A DNA stretch of 56,857 nt from an uncultured Eubacteriales bacterium (GTDB lineage Bacteria > Bacillota > Clostridia > Peptostreptococcales > Anaerovoracaceae): contig CACYYH010000005.1 in assembly GCA_902778565.1 (NCBI GenBank), positions 1-56,857 on the forward strand, in the 5' to 3' direction. Position numbers and translations under genes: made by a program. The notes beneath the pieces are model-generated. The model worked only from the letters and a program-made list of their open reading frames with translations, made no database searches and was not told the origin of the DNA. This document shows, piece by piece, positions 1-8,050 of this stretch. Each line of letters opens with the position of its first letter. The stretch's first letter is position 1.

Positions 1-121
1 TCTCTTCAGGGAATCTGTGTTCCTTGTCGATGTCAGCTGCGATGGGCTCAACTTCGGTAGTAGCGAATTCTCTGACCATTTTTCTTACGAATTCCTGTTC
101 TTTCGTTAGTTGAAAGTTCAT
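1..121 (-). CDS. acyl-CoA dehydrogenase (butyryl-CoA dehydrogenase-like), N-terminal fragment
   Basis: Reading leftward from ATG at 121 gives 40 residues starting MNFQLTKEQEFVRKMVREFA, then running off the window edge. This is the typical N-terminal helix of short-chain acyl-CoA dehydrogenases; the wording is closest to clostridial butyryl-CoA dehydrogenase (FAD enzyme reducing crotonyl-CoA with electron-transferring flavoprotein). An AGGAGG ribosome binding site lies 7 bases upstream, which fixes the start. Only the first tenth of the protein is visible, so chain-length specificity cannot be judged. The gene is divergent from thiI. Confidence 0.8.
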   Translation of the reverse strand, partial: MNFQLTKEQEFVRKMVREFATTEVEPIAADIDKEHRFPEE

Positions 122-304
122 TTAAAAGCCTCCTTAAAAAATTATTAGTTATATCAACACGAGCCATAAACACCCACGTTAAAATTATAACATCATACAC
201 TAACATATATACCACTTTTTTGCATACTTTTCAAGAACATTTTTGCATAATTTGAGCATATGTAAGTACTTTTTTAAGAACACTGCACCCAGTCCCATTA
301 AGCA

Positions 305-333
305 TTGTGTTTTTTTGCACAATGAGCTATAAT
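305..333 (+). promoter_or_regulatory. candidate promoter of thiI
   Basis: A perfect -10 TATAAT (328-333) is preceded by TTGTGT (305-310) with 17 bases between. A small hairpin (ACCGGC/GCCGGT, about 355-378) lies between it and the AGGAGG site of thiI. The -35 matches the consensus at only three positions. Confidence 0.45.
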
Positions 334-390
334 ATATTGTTGGAAATAAATAATACCGGCGCCAACCCAACTGCCGGTTCAGGAGGAAAA

Positions 391-1599
391 ATGAACGAAA
401 GAAACATATTGATCGTACGCGCAGGCGAAGTCGCTCTCAAGGGAATGAACAAACCCTATTTCGAGCGCATGCTGGTGGACCGCATCAAAGCCAACCTGAA
501 GAAGATCTCTGAAGTCGGCAAAGACAAGGACATCGACATCTACCGTCACGAGGGTCTTATTTATGTCAAGGCCGACAAGGCTCTGGATATCGACGAGATC
601 ATCCACGAGACAGTCAAAGTCTTCGGAGTAGCTTCAGTTTCAAAGGCTGTGGAAGCCGAGTCCGATCTGGACGCCATCGGCGCTGAAGCAGTCAGGTACA
701 TGAAGGCTCTCATCGAAGAACGGGGCATCAAGACCTTCAAGGTCGAGGCTAAGCGAGCTGACAAAAACTTCCCGGTGAAGTCCCCGGAGATCGGAAGGAT
801 CATCGGAGCCAAGGTCCTTGTGGGCTGCAAAGTCCTTAAGGTGGACGTACATGATCCCGACGTACTGCTGAAGGTGGACGTAAGACATGACGTGTCATAC
901 ATCTACGATTCCAAGGTCAACGGTCTGGGCGGCCTGCCTCTCGGTACCAACGGCAAGGGAATGACGCTTCTGTCAGGCGGTATCGACAGCCCTGTAGCCA
1001 CATGGATGATGGCCAAGCGCGGCATGATGATCGAAGCGGTGCATTACCACTCATATCCCTACACCTCTGAAAGAGCCAGGGAGAAAGTCATCGAGCTGGC
1101 GCAGATCGTGTCCCAGTACACAGGCAGATTCAAAATGCACGTTATCAACCTTCTTCCCATCCAGGAAGAGATCGTAAAGAACTGTCCCGAGGAAGAGACC
1201 ACCATACACGTGAGACGCTTCATGATGAGGATAGCAGAAAAACTGGCTAAGGAAGCTGAATGTCAGGCTCTCATAACCGGAGAGGATCTGGGTCAGGTGG
1301 CTTCGCAGACTGCTGAAGCTCTGGTGGTTACCGACAGCGTGGTGAGCATGCCGGTATTCAGGCCCCTCATCGGAATGGACAAGATCGAGATCATGGACAG
1401 AGCCCAGGAGATCGGTACCTACGAGAAATCCATCGAGCCCTATGAGGACTGCTGCACGGTCTTCCTGCCGAAGCATCCCGCCACCAAGCCCAGACTTGAG
1501 AAGATCCTGGAAAGCGAATCCCGTCTGGACATCGAGACTCTGGTGAACAACGCCATCGCCTCTCAGGAGATCGTTTTGATCAAGCCTGAAGATATGTAA
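391..1599 (+). CDS. thiI: tRNA 4-thiouridine synthetase ThiI
   Basis: ThiI (402 aa) adenylates uridine-8 of tRNA and inserts sulfur received from a cysteine desulfurase; in some bacteria it also feeds thiazole synthesis. The start is ATG 391, directly after AGGAGGAAAA; upstream in-frame codons lack a ribosome binding site. A ferredoxin-like plus THUMP region covers about residues 5-165. The PP-loop ATPase signature LLSGGIDSPVA sits near residue 195. The protein ends about where Firmicutes ThiI usually ends, so there is no C-terminal rhodanese domain as in E. coli ThiI. A cysteine desulfurase gene lies 4 kb away (5418-6596) and is a plausible sulfur donor, though the two are on opposite strands. 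Confidence 0.93.
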   Translation: MNERNILIVRAGEVALKGMNKPYFERMLVDRIKANLKKISEVGKDKDIDIYRHEGLIYVKADKALDIDEIIHETVKVFGVASVSKAVEAESDLDAIGAEAVRYMKALIEERGIKTFKVEAKRADKNFPVKSPEIGRIIGAKVLVGCKVLKVDVHDPDVLLKVDVRHDVSYIYDSKVNGLGGLPLGTNGKGMTLLSGGIDSPVATWMMAKRGMMIEAVHYHSYPYTSERAREKVIELAQIVSQYTGRFKMHVINLLPIQEEIVKNCPEEETTIHVRRFMMRIAEKLAKEAECQALITGEDLGQVASQTAEALVVTDSVVSMPVFRPLIGMDKIEIMDRAQEIGTYEKSIEPYEDCCTVFLPKHPATKPRLEKILESESRLDIETLVNNAIASQEIVLIKPEDM

Positions 1600-1662
1600 G
1601 TCAATAGTTTTGCACTGAGCAAAATATATAAATTACCATTTATGTGAAAGGAGATCATACCA

Positions 1663-3111
1663 ATGGGTGTAACAAGCAATCTTGAGCCTAAAAAAGTCTT
1701 TTACTTCTTCGAGGAGATCAGCAAGATCCCTCATGGCTCATATAATACAAAGAAAATCAGCGACTATCTCGCAAACTTCGCAAAAGAACGCGGACTTGAG
1801 TACGTTCAGGACGAACTGAACAACGTGCTCATCTACGGACCCGCTTCCGCAGGCTATGAAAATTCAGAGCCCGTCCTTCTTCAGGGACACATGGACATGG
1901 TTTGCGAAAAGGTTCCCGGCTGCCCCATCGACATGGCCAACGAAGGCATCAAGCTCGTAGTTGACGGCGACTGGCTCACAGCTGACGGCACCACCCTCGG
2001 AGCTGACGACGGCATGGCAGTAGCCATGATGCTGGCTCTCCTGGATTCACCGGGCGAATATGAGCATCCCGCTCTCGAGTGCATCTTCACCGTTGATGAG
2101 GAAACAGGTCTTGAAGGAGCAGAGGGCTTCGACGCTTCCCTTCTTCACGGCAAGCGCATGATCAACCTCGACTCCGAGGAAGAAGGCGTTATCACCGTAA
2201 GCTGCGCAGGCGGCATCACCGGAAACGGCACCCTGCCCGTTACCAGAGAAGCTTTCGACGGCGAAGTATTCAATCTCAAGCTCACCGGTCTCATCGGCGG
2301 ACACTCCGGCATGGAGATCAACAAAGAGCGCGCCAACGCAAACATCCTCGCAGGCCGCGTGCTTTCCGAGATCGCAGACACTGTTGACTACAGACTGGTC
2401 TGCTTAAAGGGCGGAAACGCAGACAACGTTATCTGCAAAGAGACTCTTCTCCAGCTGGTAACTGCTGACGCAGCAGGTCTTGAAGCTGCAGTAAAGGCTT
2501 CACAGGCTGCCATCACAGCTGAGTATGAGCTTTCAGATCCCGATATCACACTTGAGCTCACAAAGGCAGACGCAGCCATGTTCGTTCCCATGGACAAGGT
2601 AAGCACAAGCCGCATCATCTCATATCTTCTGAACGCTCCTACAGGCATCCAGTCCATGTCAATGGGCATCAAGGATCTGGTGGAATCCAGCCTTAACCTG
2701 GGCGCAATGAACACTACAGAGACTGAAGTCACCACTCTCTACTGCCTGAGAAGTTCCGTCAAGTCCAGACTGGACCTGATCTGCAGAAAGCTGGAGGACA
2801 TCTCCCGCGTACTTGGAGGAGAGATCAAGTTCTCACTGTACTATCCCGGCTGGGAGTTCAAGGCAGATTCCCCGCTGAGAACCGTCTGCGTAGACGTATT
2901 CAAGGAACTCTACGGCAAAGAACCTTCAGTAGAAGCTGTTCACGCAGGTCTTGAGTGCGGATTCTTTGCAGGAAAGATGGGACACGATTTCGACGCAGTC
3001 TCCATCGGACCCGACCTCGAGAACGTACACACGCCTGACGAAAGAGCTTCCATTCCTTCAACAGAGCGCACCTGGGAATACGTAACAAAGATCCTCAAGG
3101 CGCTGAAATAA
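1663..3111 (+). CDS. pepD: aminoacyl-histidine dipeptidase (PepD, M20 family)
   Basis: A cytosolic zinc peptidase (482 aa) of the PepD/Xaa-His dipeptidase branch of family M20, expected to cleave dipeptides such as beta-Ala-His and Cys-Gly. The metal ligand motifs are visible in order: GHMDM (His76, Asp78), LGADDG (Asp115/116), DEETGLEGA (Glu146/147) and NLDSEE (Asp170). A lid/dimerisation insert follows, then the C-terminal His region. The start is ATG 1663 with AAAGGAG upstream. It lies 63 bases after thiI in the same direction and ends at a clear intrinsic terminator. Many clostridia carry this enzyme; exact substrate is inferred from the family. Confidence 0.9.
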   Translation: MGVTSNLEPKKVFYFFEEISKIPHGSYNTKKISDYLANFAKERGLEYVQDELNNVLIYGPASAGYENSEPVLLQGHMDMVCEKVPGCPIDMANEGIKLVVDGDWLTADGTTLGADDGMAVAMMLALLDSPGEYEHPALECIFTVDEETGLEGAEGFDASLLHGKRMINLDSEEEGVITVSCAGGITGNGTLPVTREAFDGEVFNLKLTGLIGGHSGMEINKERANANILAGRVLSEIADTVDYRLVCLKGGNADNVICKETLLQLVTADAAGLEAAVKASQAAITAEYELSDPDITLELTKADAAMFVPMDKVSTSRIISYLLNAPTGIQSMSMGIKDLVESSLNLGAMNTTETEVTTLYCLRSSVKSRLDLICRKLEDISRVLGGEIKFSLYYPGWEFKADSPLRTVCVDVFKELYGKEPSVEAVHAGLECGFFAGKMGHDFDAVSIGPDLENVHTPDERASIPSTERTWEYVTKILKALK

Positions 3112-3121
3112 TTTGTAAAAC

Positions 3122-3151
3122 AAAAAGGGCTGACATCGGTCAGTCCTTTTT
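3122..3151 (+). terminator. intrinsic terminator after pepD
   Basis: A stem of about nine pairs (AGGGCTGAC / GTCAGTCCT, ATCG loop) is followed by a run of Ts. It closes the thiI-pepD unit. Confidence 0.8.
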
Positions 3152-3203
3152 TATTTTGTATTTTGGAGAGTATGTGCAAATTATATATGTTACCGTCGCT
3201 CGA

Positions 3204-3501
3204 CATACCAAAAGACTCGTCACTGATTTTAGTATGCAGATATCAGCAGCGCAAAACATACCAAACAGAGCGACGCCGTATTTAGTACGTCTGTTTTTTG
3301 TAATATTTACGTACTAAAAGAGTTGACGCTTGATTTAGTATGTTTTTACAACATCAGGGAAACGGACTAAAAAAGCCCACGCTCCTTCCAGTATGCAAAT
3401 AATCATCAAAAGCAACGTACTAAAACTGTCGTGGCTTATTTTAGTATGTATGTTATCCTAAAAAACTACGGACTAAAACTATCGTCAAACGTTTTAGTCC
3501 G
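3204..3501. repeat. array of six 33-bp palindromes with an exact 53-bp period
   Basis: Six units begin at 3204, 3257, 3310, 3363, 3416 and 3469, each 33 bases long and separated by exactly 20 bases. Each unit is a palindrome: the left end reads about CRTACTAAAA, the right end TTTTAGTAYG, and the centre about CGWCG. The four bases on each side of the centre and the 20-base linkers are not conserved. A 53-base period is close to five helical turns, which would place all centres on one face of DNA. The array fills the space between the pepD terminator and the convergent gene at 3523. It contains no ORF. The likely role is a multimeric protein-binding site or a string of small hairpins; function unknown. 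Confidence 0.85.
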
Positions 3502-3522
3502 TAATCTCATTGCAAAAGTGTT

Positions 3523-4029
3523 TCACCCCATGGCTGCTTCGGTCTCCAGCAGTTTTTCATTCACGCGGTTCATGACCTTAAGGTAGTAGAGAGTCTCCTC
3601 ATCGGTCATTTCCTCTTCATCCCAGGCCTCAGCCTTTTCGGAAAACTCGTAATATTTCTCCATTATGGAAGCGTATTTCAGAAGCTGTGTCGGATCCGAT
3701 TCGTTATAGTTTTTCATGAACTCGCAGTATTCGTCCATGAAAGCCTCGTATGAATCCAGGAACTCCACAAGTTCGGGCGATACACCCTCCGGAACGTCGC
3801 TTGTCTGCTCTTCTTCAGGTTCGGTCGTCTCTGCAGCCTCCTCTGCTTGTTCATCTTCCGTCTGCTCCTCAGTTGCTTCTTCCTCCTGTTCCGCAACCTC
3901 AGCGGACTCTGCCTGAGAAGTATCTCCGTTGTCCTTCGGCGCCTTGTCAGAGTTTTTTCCTCCCAGCGCTCCGAAAATCAGAAGCAAAACTATGACCCCT
4001 ATAACTATCCATTTCTTTTTACCTTTCAT
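3523..4029 (-). CDS. membrane-anchored Glu-rich protein, DUF6591-like
   Basis: A 168-residue protein of unknown function. Residues 5-24 form one hydrophobic N-terminal anchor. Residues 30-80 are a very acidic low-complexity linker rich in Glu, Thr and Ala. Residues 82-165 form a helical C-terminal domain with repeated Tyr/Phe/Glu patterns (SPELVEFLDSYEAFMDEY) resembling the DUF6591 family. The domain should face outside the membrane. Its ATG overlaps the stop of the upstream XRE regulator gene (ATGA), so the two are probably translationally coupled. The family match is from memory and should be treated as tentative. Confidence 0.7.
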   Translation of the reverse strand: MKGKKKWIVIGVIVLLLIFGALGGKNSDKAPKDNGDTSQAESAEVAEQEEEATEEQTEDEQAEEAAETTEPEEEQTSDVPEGVSPELVEFLDSYEAFMDEYCEFMKNYNESDPTQLLKYASIMEKYYEFSEKAEAWDEEEMTDEETLYYLKVMNRVNEKLLETEAAMG

Positions 4030-4469
4030 CTACCCTGATTTCTCCTTTCAAGAAGTTCTATGATCCTGCGGATTATCTCCTTTTCGTCAGTGCCCAGACC
4101 TTTGTATATGTCTGTAAGTTTCAGCTCGAAAAGTCTGTTGGTATCAGGCTCGGTAAACTCAAAGAACTCTTTGGGCGATACTCTGAGGTAATCGCAGATC
4201 TCAAACAGCATTACCATGGACGGAAACACGTGGCCGCTTTCGATACTGTTGATATATCCCGCGCCTCGTCCAAGGGAAATACTCATTTCCCTTGCGGAAA
4301 CGTTTCTTTTCATCCTCATTTCAGTCAGCCTGGTTGCAAAATATTGTTTTAAGGTTTCCGCGTCATATGTCATATCCATATTATACATTTTGGCAGTGCT
4401 GAAACCGTCCTTTCTGACCGTAGAAATCTCACCTTTTGCCCTGTCTGAGCGGACATTTTTATTATCCAT
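4026..4469 (-). CDS. XRE-family helix-turn-helix regulator
   Basis: A 147-residue DNA-binding protein. The first 45 residues are polar and unlike known domains. Residues about 50-105 carry an XRE helix-turn-helix (LTEMRMKRNVSAREMSISLG, then INSIESGHVFPSM). The C-terminal helices may mediate dimerisation. The start is ATG 4469 because AAGGAGG lies 8 bases upstream; a longer frame upstream has no such site. It is coupled by a 4-base overlap to the membrane-anchored acidic protein, suggesting a two-gene regulatory or stress module. Its target is unknown; the palindrome array just downstream of the pair is a candidate. Confidence 0.82.
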   Translation of the reverse strand: MDNKNVRSDRAKGEISTVRKDGFSTAKMYNMDMTYDAETLKQYFATRLTEMRMKRNVSAREMSISLGRGAGYINSIESGHVFPSMVMLFEICDYLRVSPKEFFEFTEPDTNRLFELKLTDIYKGLGTDEKEIIRRIIELLERRNQGR

Positions 4470-4548
4470 TCCATATCCTCCTTTTAAGATAAACTTCATA
4501 AGAGAACATGAAATTTTCGCGAGGCTGCCGCTTCGACCGCAATAAAAA

Positions 4549-4566
4549 AGCGCCCGTCAGGGCGCT
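4549..4566 (-). terminator. intrinsic terminator after mscS
   Basis: The hairpin AGCGCCC-GTCA-GGGCGCT is followed on the minus strand by a run of Ts. It lies 15 bases beyond the mscS stop. Confidence 0.8.
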
Positions 4567-4581
4567 TAGTCCGTAAAAACA

Positions 4582-5379
4582 TTATTTCATATGCACGTCC
4601 ACCTGAGGGAAAGGTATCTCGATGCCGGCTTCGTCGAAGGCCAGCTTTACTTCTTCCTGAAGTTCGTACTTGGTGGAGAGATAGTTCGGTGTATCCACCC
4701 AGGCGCGGAGATCCAGAGTCACCGCCGAATCTTCATGTGCTCCTACTCCCACGAAAGTCTCGGGTTTTTCGAGCACATGCTCGTTTTTGCGGCAGACGTC
4801 CATGATGACTTTCTTTGCATGGGCAATGTCCGCGCTGTAAGCGATCCCGAAGGATATGTCGATCCTTCTGATCAGTTCTGAAGTATTGTTTACGATGGCA
4901 GAGCCCAGCACGGATGAGTTGGGAAGGATAACCGTACGGTTGTCCACCGTCTGGAGTGTGGTGCATGTAATGTCGATATTATCAACGATTCCGCTGTAAC
5001 CGCAGGTGTCCACAAAGTCGCCTCTCTTGAAGGGCTGATTGATGAGAATCAAAAAACCGGCAGCCACGTTTGACAGGCTTCCCTGGAGACCCAGTGCAAC
5101 TGCTGCGCCGATGGCTCCAAGCACCGTGACCAGTGGAGCTGTAGGTACTTTGAGGCAGGAAAGGATTATTACTATGAGCACAACGATGAGCAGGATCCTG
5201 AATACTGACAGTATAAACTTATGGATACTGGGATCCAGCTTGGTCTTGCCCAGGGCCTTTTCTGCGATTTTCATGCATAATTTGATGAGTATAAGGCCAA
5301 CAACCAGTACTATAAGGGCAAGTACGATGCTGCCTGAATAATCTGCAAGTTTGTCCGCAATTTTATTAATGAATTCCAT
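4582..5379 (-). CDS. mscS: small-conductance mechanosensitive channel MscS
   Basis: A 265-residue inner-membrane channel that opens under hypo-osmotic tension. Three hydrophobic segments occur at about residues 18-40, 58-80 and 85-110. The pore helix is Gly/Ala-rich (GAIGAAVALGLQGSLSN), as in MscS TM3. The beta domain follows (PFKRGDFVDTCGYSG and ILPNSSV), then the C-terminal alpha/beta domain. Length is close to the short MscS class (E. coli 286). It is followed by its own terminator. No partner gene is evident. Confidence 0.92.
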   Translation of the reverse strand: MEFINKIADKLADYSGSIVLALIVLVVGLILIKLCMKIAEKALGKTKLDPSIHKFILSVFRILLIVVLIVIILSCLKVPTAPLVTVLGAIGAAVALGLQGSLSNVAAGFLILINQPFKRGDFVDTCGYSGIVDNIDITCTTLQTVDNRTVILPNSSVLGSAIVNNTSELIRRIDISFGIAYSADIAHAKKVIMDVCRKNEHVLEKPETFVGVGAHEDSAVTLDLRAWVDTPNYLSTKYELQEEVKLAFDEAGIEIPFPQVDVHMK

Positions 5380-5417
5380 GTAGTCTCTCCTTTGAATGCT
5401 GATCTGTAGGATCCTAT

Positions 5418-6596
5418 TTATCTGAAGCTTCCCAGTTTTCTGAAGCCTTCCACGGCCGTCTTCAGTTTGTCCAGCACGTAATCCATTTCTTCAACAGTGT
5501 TGAACTCGCTGAAACTGAACCTGAGTGCGCCTTCGATTTCCTTGGGCTTAAGTCCCATGGCGTTAAGCACGTGGGAGCCTTTGGAAGTCTTATGGTTGGA
5601 TGAGCAGGCTGAACCTGTGGATACGTAGATCCCCTCCTGTTCCAGCCTGTGAAGGATGACCTCGCCTCTTGTTCCGGGGAAGCTGACGTTAAGTACAGAG
5701 CAGACCCCGTCATCAGGTGAGTTTACTACTGCGTCGGCGATCTGCGTCACTATGCCCTGCTTCAGGTAATTCCTGACGCTCATCATGTGAGCGGATCTTC
5801 CTTCAAGGTCTTTTACTGTCATCTCGCAAGCCAGACCGAAGCCACAGACTGCAGGCACGTTTTCAGTGCCGGATCTGAAGCCTTTTTCCTGGCCGCCGCC
5901 CAGCATGAAAGGAAGCAGGTTAGTTCCCTTTCTCACGTAGAGGGCTCCTATGCCCTTCGGGCCGTGGATCTTGTGGGCTGATACGGAGATCATGTCCACG
6001 TCCTTCAGTTCCTTCTTTGTATCAAGGCTGATCTTGCCCAGAGCCTGTACTCCGTCAGTATGAAAGAGCACCTTTGTACCATGAGCCTTATTGAACGCTT
6101 TCTTGATCTCTCCGATCTCCTTTAAAGGCATGATGGTGCCGGCTTCGTTATTTACCGCCATCACGGAGATGAGAAGAGTATCCTCTGTCAGCGCCGCCTT
6201 AAGTTCGTCCAGATCTATCCTGCAGTGTCTGTCTACGCCAAGGCGCACCACCTCAAAGCCTCTTCTTTCCAGTTCCTGAGCGGGCTCCAGCACCGCCGGA
6301 TGTTCCACCGCTGTGGTGATGATCTTTTTGGCTCTGGGCCTGGGAACTCTGGCAAGCCCCATGAGTACGGTGTTGTCCGCCTCGGTGCCGCAGGAAGTGA
6401 TATAAACTTCTTCAGGCGATGCATTGAAGCCCAGGGCGATCTTTCTCCTGCCCTCTTTCATAAGCTTCTCAGCCTCAAGCCCCAGTCCGTGGAGAGATGA
6501 TGGATTGCCGTAGCAGTTCTTCGCCACATCCGCCATCAGGTCGGTCACTTCGTCATATTGTCTTGTCGTCGCTGAATTGTCTAAATATACTATCAT
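5418..6596 (-). CDS. cysteine desulfurase (NifS/IscS-like)
   Basis: A PLP enzyme (392 aa) that removes sulfur from cysteine as an enzyme-bound persulfide for Fe-S cluster or thio-tRNA synthesis. Visible features are the PLP-stacking His99 (VEHPAVLE), the Schiff-base Lys209 (VSAHKIHGPKG) and the catalytic Cys331 in STGSACSS, typical of group I (IscS/NifS) enzymes. ATG 6596 is preferred; an upstream TTG adds seven residues but lacks a better ribosome site. It begins 4 bases after the stop of the MATE exporter gene, so the two are probably co-transcribed. No IscU lies adjacent, so thiI or the NifU-like protein at 18.2 kb are possible partners. Confidence 0.9.
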   Translation of the reverse strand: MIVYLDNSATTRQYDEVTDLMADVAKNCYGNPSSLHGLGLEAEKLMKEGRRKIALGFNASPEEVYITSCGTEADNTVLMGLARVPRPRAKKIITTAVEHPAVLEPAQELERRGFEVVRLGVDRHCRIDLDELKAALTEDTLLISVMAVNNEAGTIMPLKEIGEIKKAFNKAHGTKVLFHTDGVQALGKISLDTKKELKDVDMISVSAHKIHGPKGIGALYVRKGTNLLPFMLGGGQEKGFRSGTENVPAVCGFGLACEMTVKDLEGRSAHMMSVRNYLKQGIVTQIADAVVNSPDDGVCSVLNVSFPGTRGEVILHRLEQEGIYVSTGSACSSNHKTSKGSHVLNAMGLKPKEIEGALRFSFSEFNTVEEMDYVLDKLKTAVEGFRKLGSFR

Positions 6597-6600
6597 TTCT

Positions 6601-7977
6601 TTAACGTCCTGTAACAACGTTTATCCATTTCTTAGAGTAAAGTCTTATATAGCATACGATGGTCTTTGCAACTTCTCCCAGGGTTACCAAAGCGATGACT
6701 GCCCAGATTTCCCAGTGCAGCACGTGAACTCCGATGTAAGCCAGAGGCACCTGAAGGAGCCAGTTCAGACCGGAATCCACCCAAACGCACCAGACCGTGT
6801 CTCCGCCGGGTCTGAAGATACCGCAGATGAAAAAGTATGCCAGCATTTTCGGAGCCAGGGAAAACGCGAATACCAGAATGGTGATCATGATCAGATCGTT
6901 GGTACTCTGCTCGAAATCATAGATATCCACTATGGATCCTCTTAAAACTATAAGCAGCGCAGTGGAAATGATGATGAATACCCAGATCACTTTCAGGCTC
7001 TTTTTTGCCAGTCTGAAGGCCAGATCTCTGTTGCCTCTTCCCAGTTCCTGTCCGACTATTACTCCCGTACCGTTACCGATTCCGGCAAATACTGCCTGGA
7101 AAGCGTCGGTCACCGTCATGGCTATCTGTACTACCGCCAGCGCCACCGGTCCCAGGTCGCCGTATATTGCGTAGGTCAAGGTAAAGCTCAGGACCCAGAG
7201 AAGCTCATTGAAGATAACCGGGAGCGCGGTCCTCATGACCCTCTGGAAGAGTTCTTTGTCATATTTCATTTCCCTGATGCGGGCTTTCAGCGGATGCTCC
7301 TTCGAGAAAATGTATACATAGCTGAAGGTCATTATCGCTTCAAAGATCCTGGAGATCAGAGTTGCCGTGGCAGCTCCTGTGACTCCCATAGCAGGTGCGC
7401 CGAATTTACCGAATATCAGCACCCAGTTAAGAAAAATATTCAGTCCCACAGCTACCGCGTTTGCGATGGTAGGCCACTTCAGCATGGCTACAGCGCGGCT
7501 GTTGTACGAGATGACAAAGGTAAGGGCTGTGAAAAGATAAGTGAAAACAACTATCCTCAGGTAGTCGGTGCCCATAGCCACTACAGTCGGATCATCCGAA
7601 AACAAGGCGATCAGCTGAGGTGCAAAAGCGTAGCTTATGATGGTCAGAGGCACGCCTACCGCTATGCACATGGAATAGGCTATTCCAAGCAATCTGCGAA
7701 GGGCCTTCAGATCCCTTATCCCCCAATACTGAACGCTGAATACAGCCACTCCGGAAAGGAAACCGAAAACACAGTCGATATAGACAAAGAAGATCTGATT
7801 GGCTGCTCCTACTGAAGCCAGAGCCTCCTCGGAAAGCTTGCCTACCATGATGGTATCACAAATACCTACAGCAACCAGGATCAGCTGCTGCACCATTACA
7901 GGTATGCCTACTCTGGCCATCTGCCTGTAAAAGTCTCTGTCATTTTTTAAGAGTGAGTTTTCGTAAGCTTCTGACAT
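6601..7977 (-). CDS. MATE-family efflux transporter
   Basis: A 458-residue polytopic membrane protein with about twelve hydrophobic segments in two homologous halves, as expected for multidrug and toxic compound extrusion exporters driven by Na+ or H+. The N-terminal half starts with the usual polar helix (NDRDFYRQMARVGIPVMVQQ) followed by a Gly-rich first membrane segment. Length matches the family (about 450). Substrate cannot be read from sequence. It sits between rny and the cysteine desulfurase gene and probably has its own promoter after the hairpin at 8005-8029. Confidence 0.88.
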   Translation of the reverse strand: MSEAYENSLLKNDRDFYRQMARVGIPVMVQQLILVAVGICDTIMVGKLSEEALASVGAANQIFFVYIDCVFGFLSGVAVFSVQYWGIRDLKALRRLLGIAYSMCIAVGVPLTIISYAFAPQLIALFSDDPTVVAMGTDYLRIVVFTYLFTALTFVISYNSRAVAMLKWPTIANAVAVGLNIFLNWVLIFGKFGAPAMGVTGAATATLISRIFEAIMTFSYVYIFSKEHPLKARIREMKYDKELFQRVMRTALPVIFNELLWVLSFTLTYAIYGDLGPVALAVVQIAMTVTDAFQAVFAGIGNGTGVIVGQELGRGNRDLAFRLAKKSLKVIWVFIIISTALLIVLRGSIVDIYDFEQSTNDLIMITILVFAFSLAPKMLAYFFICGIFRPGGDTVWCVWVDSGLNWLLQVPLAYIGVHVLHWEIWAVIALVTLGEVAKTIVCYIRLYSKKWINVVTGR

Positions 7978-8004
7978 TTGTGATTTTATTCCCTAAGCAT
8001 AATA

Positions 8005-8029
8005 CAAGGGACAGCAAAACTGTCCCTTG
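8005..8029 (-). terminator. hairpin after rny
   Basis: A perfect 10-bp stem (CAAGGGACAG / CTGTCCCTTG) with a CAAAA loop lies between the rny stop and the MATE start. The U-tract is weak on the minus strand, so it may terminate partially or stabilise the transcript. Confidence 0.6.
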
Positions 8030-8050
8030 CTTGATTCAATTTTTGACGCC

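Noticed and set aside
305..390. TPP riboswitch before thiI
   Set aside because: The leader is under 60 bases and has only a small hairpin; conserved TPP elements are missing.
1051..1476. Antisense ORF of 141 residues inside thiI
   Set aside because: It is a shadow of thiI; there is no ribosome site and no recognisable domain. The same holds for the other long antisense frames inside rny, feoB, ilvB and the mtbA-like gene.
3204..3501. CRISPR array
   Set aside because: Repeat interiors differ among units, linkers are only 20 bases, units are palindromic, and no cas genes are present. Fixed geometry with degenerate repeats fits protein sites better.
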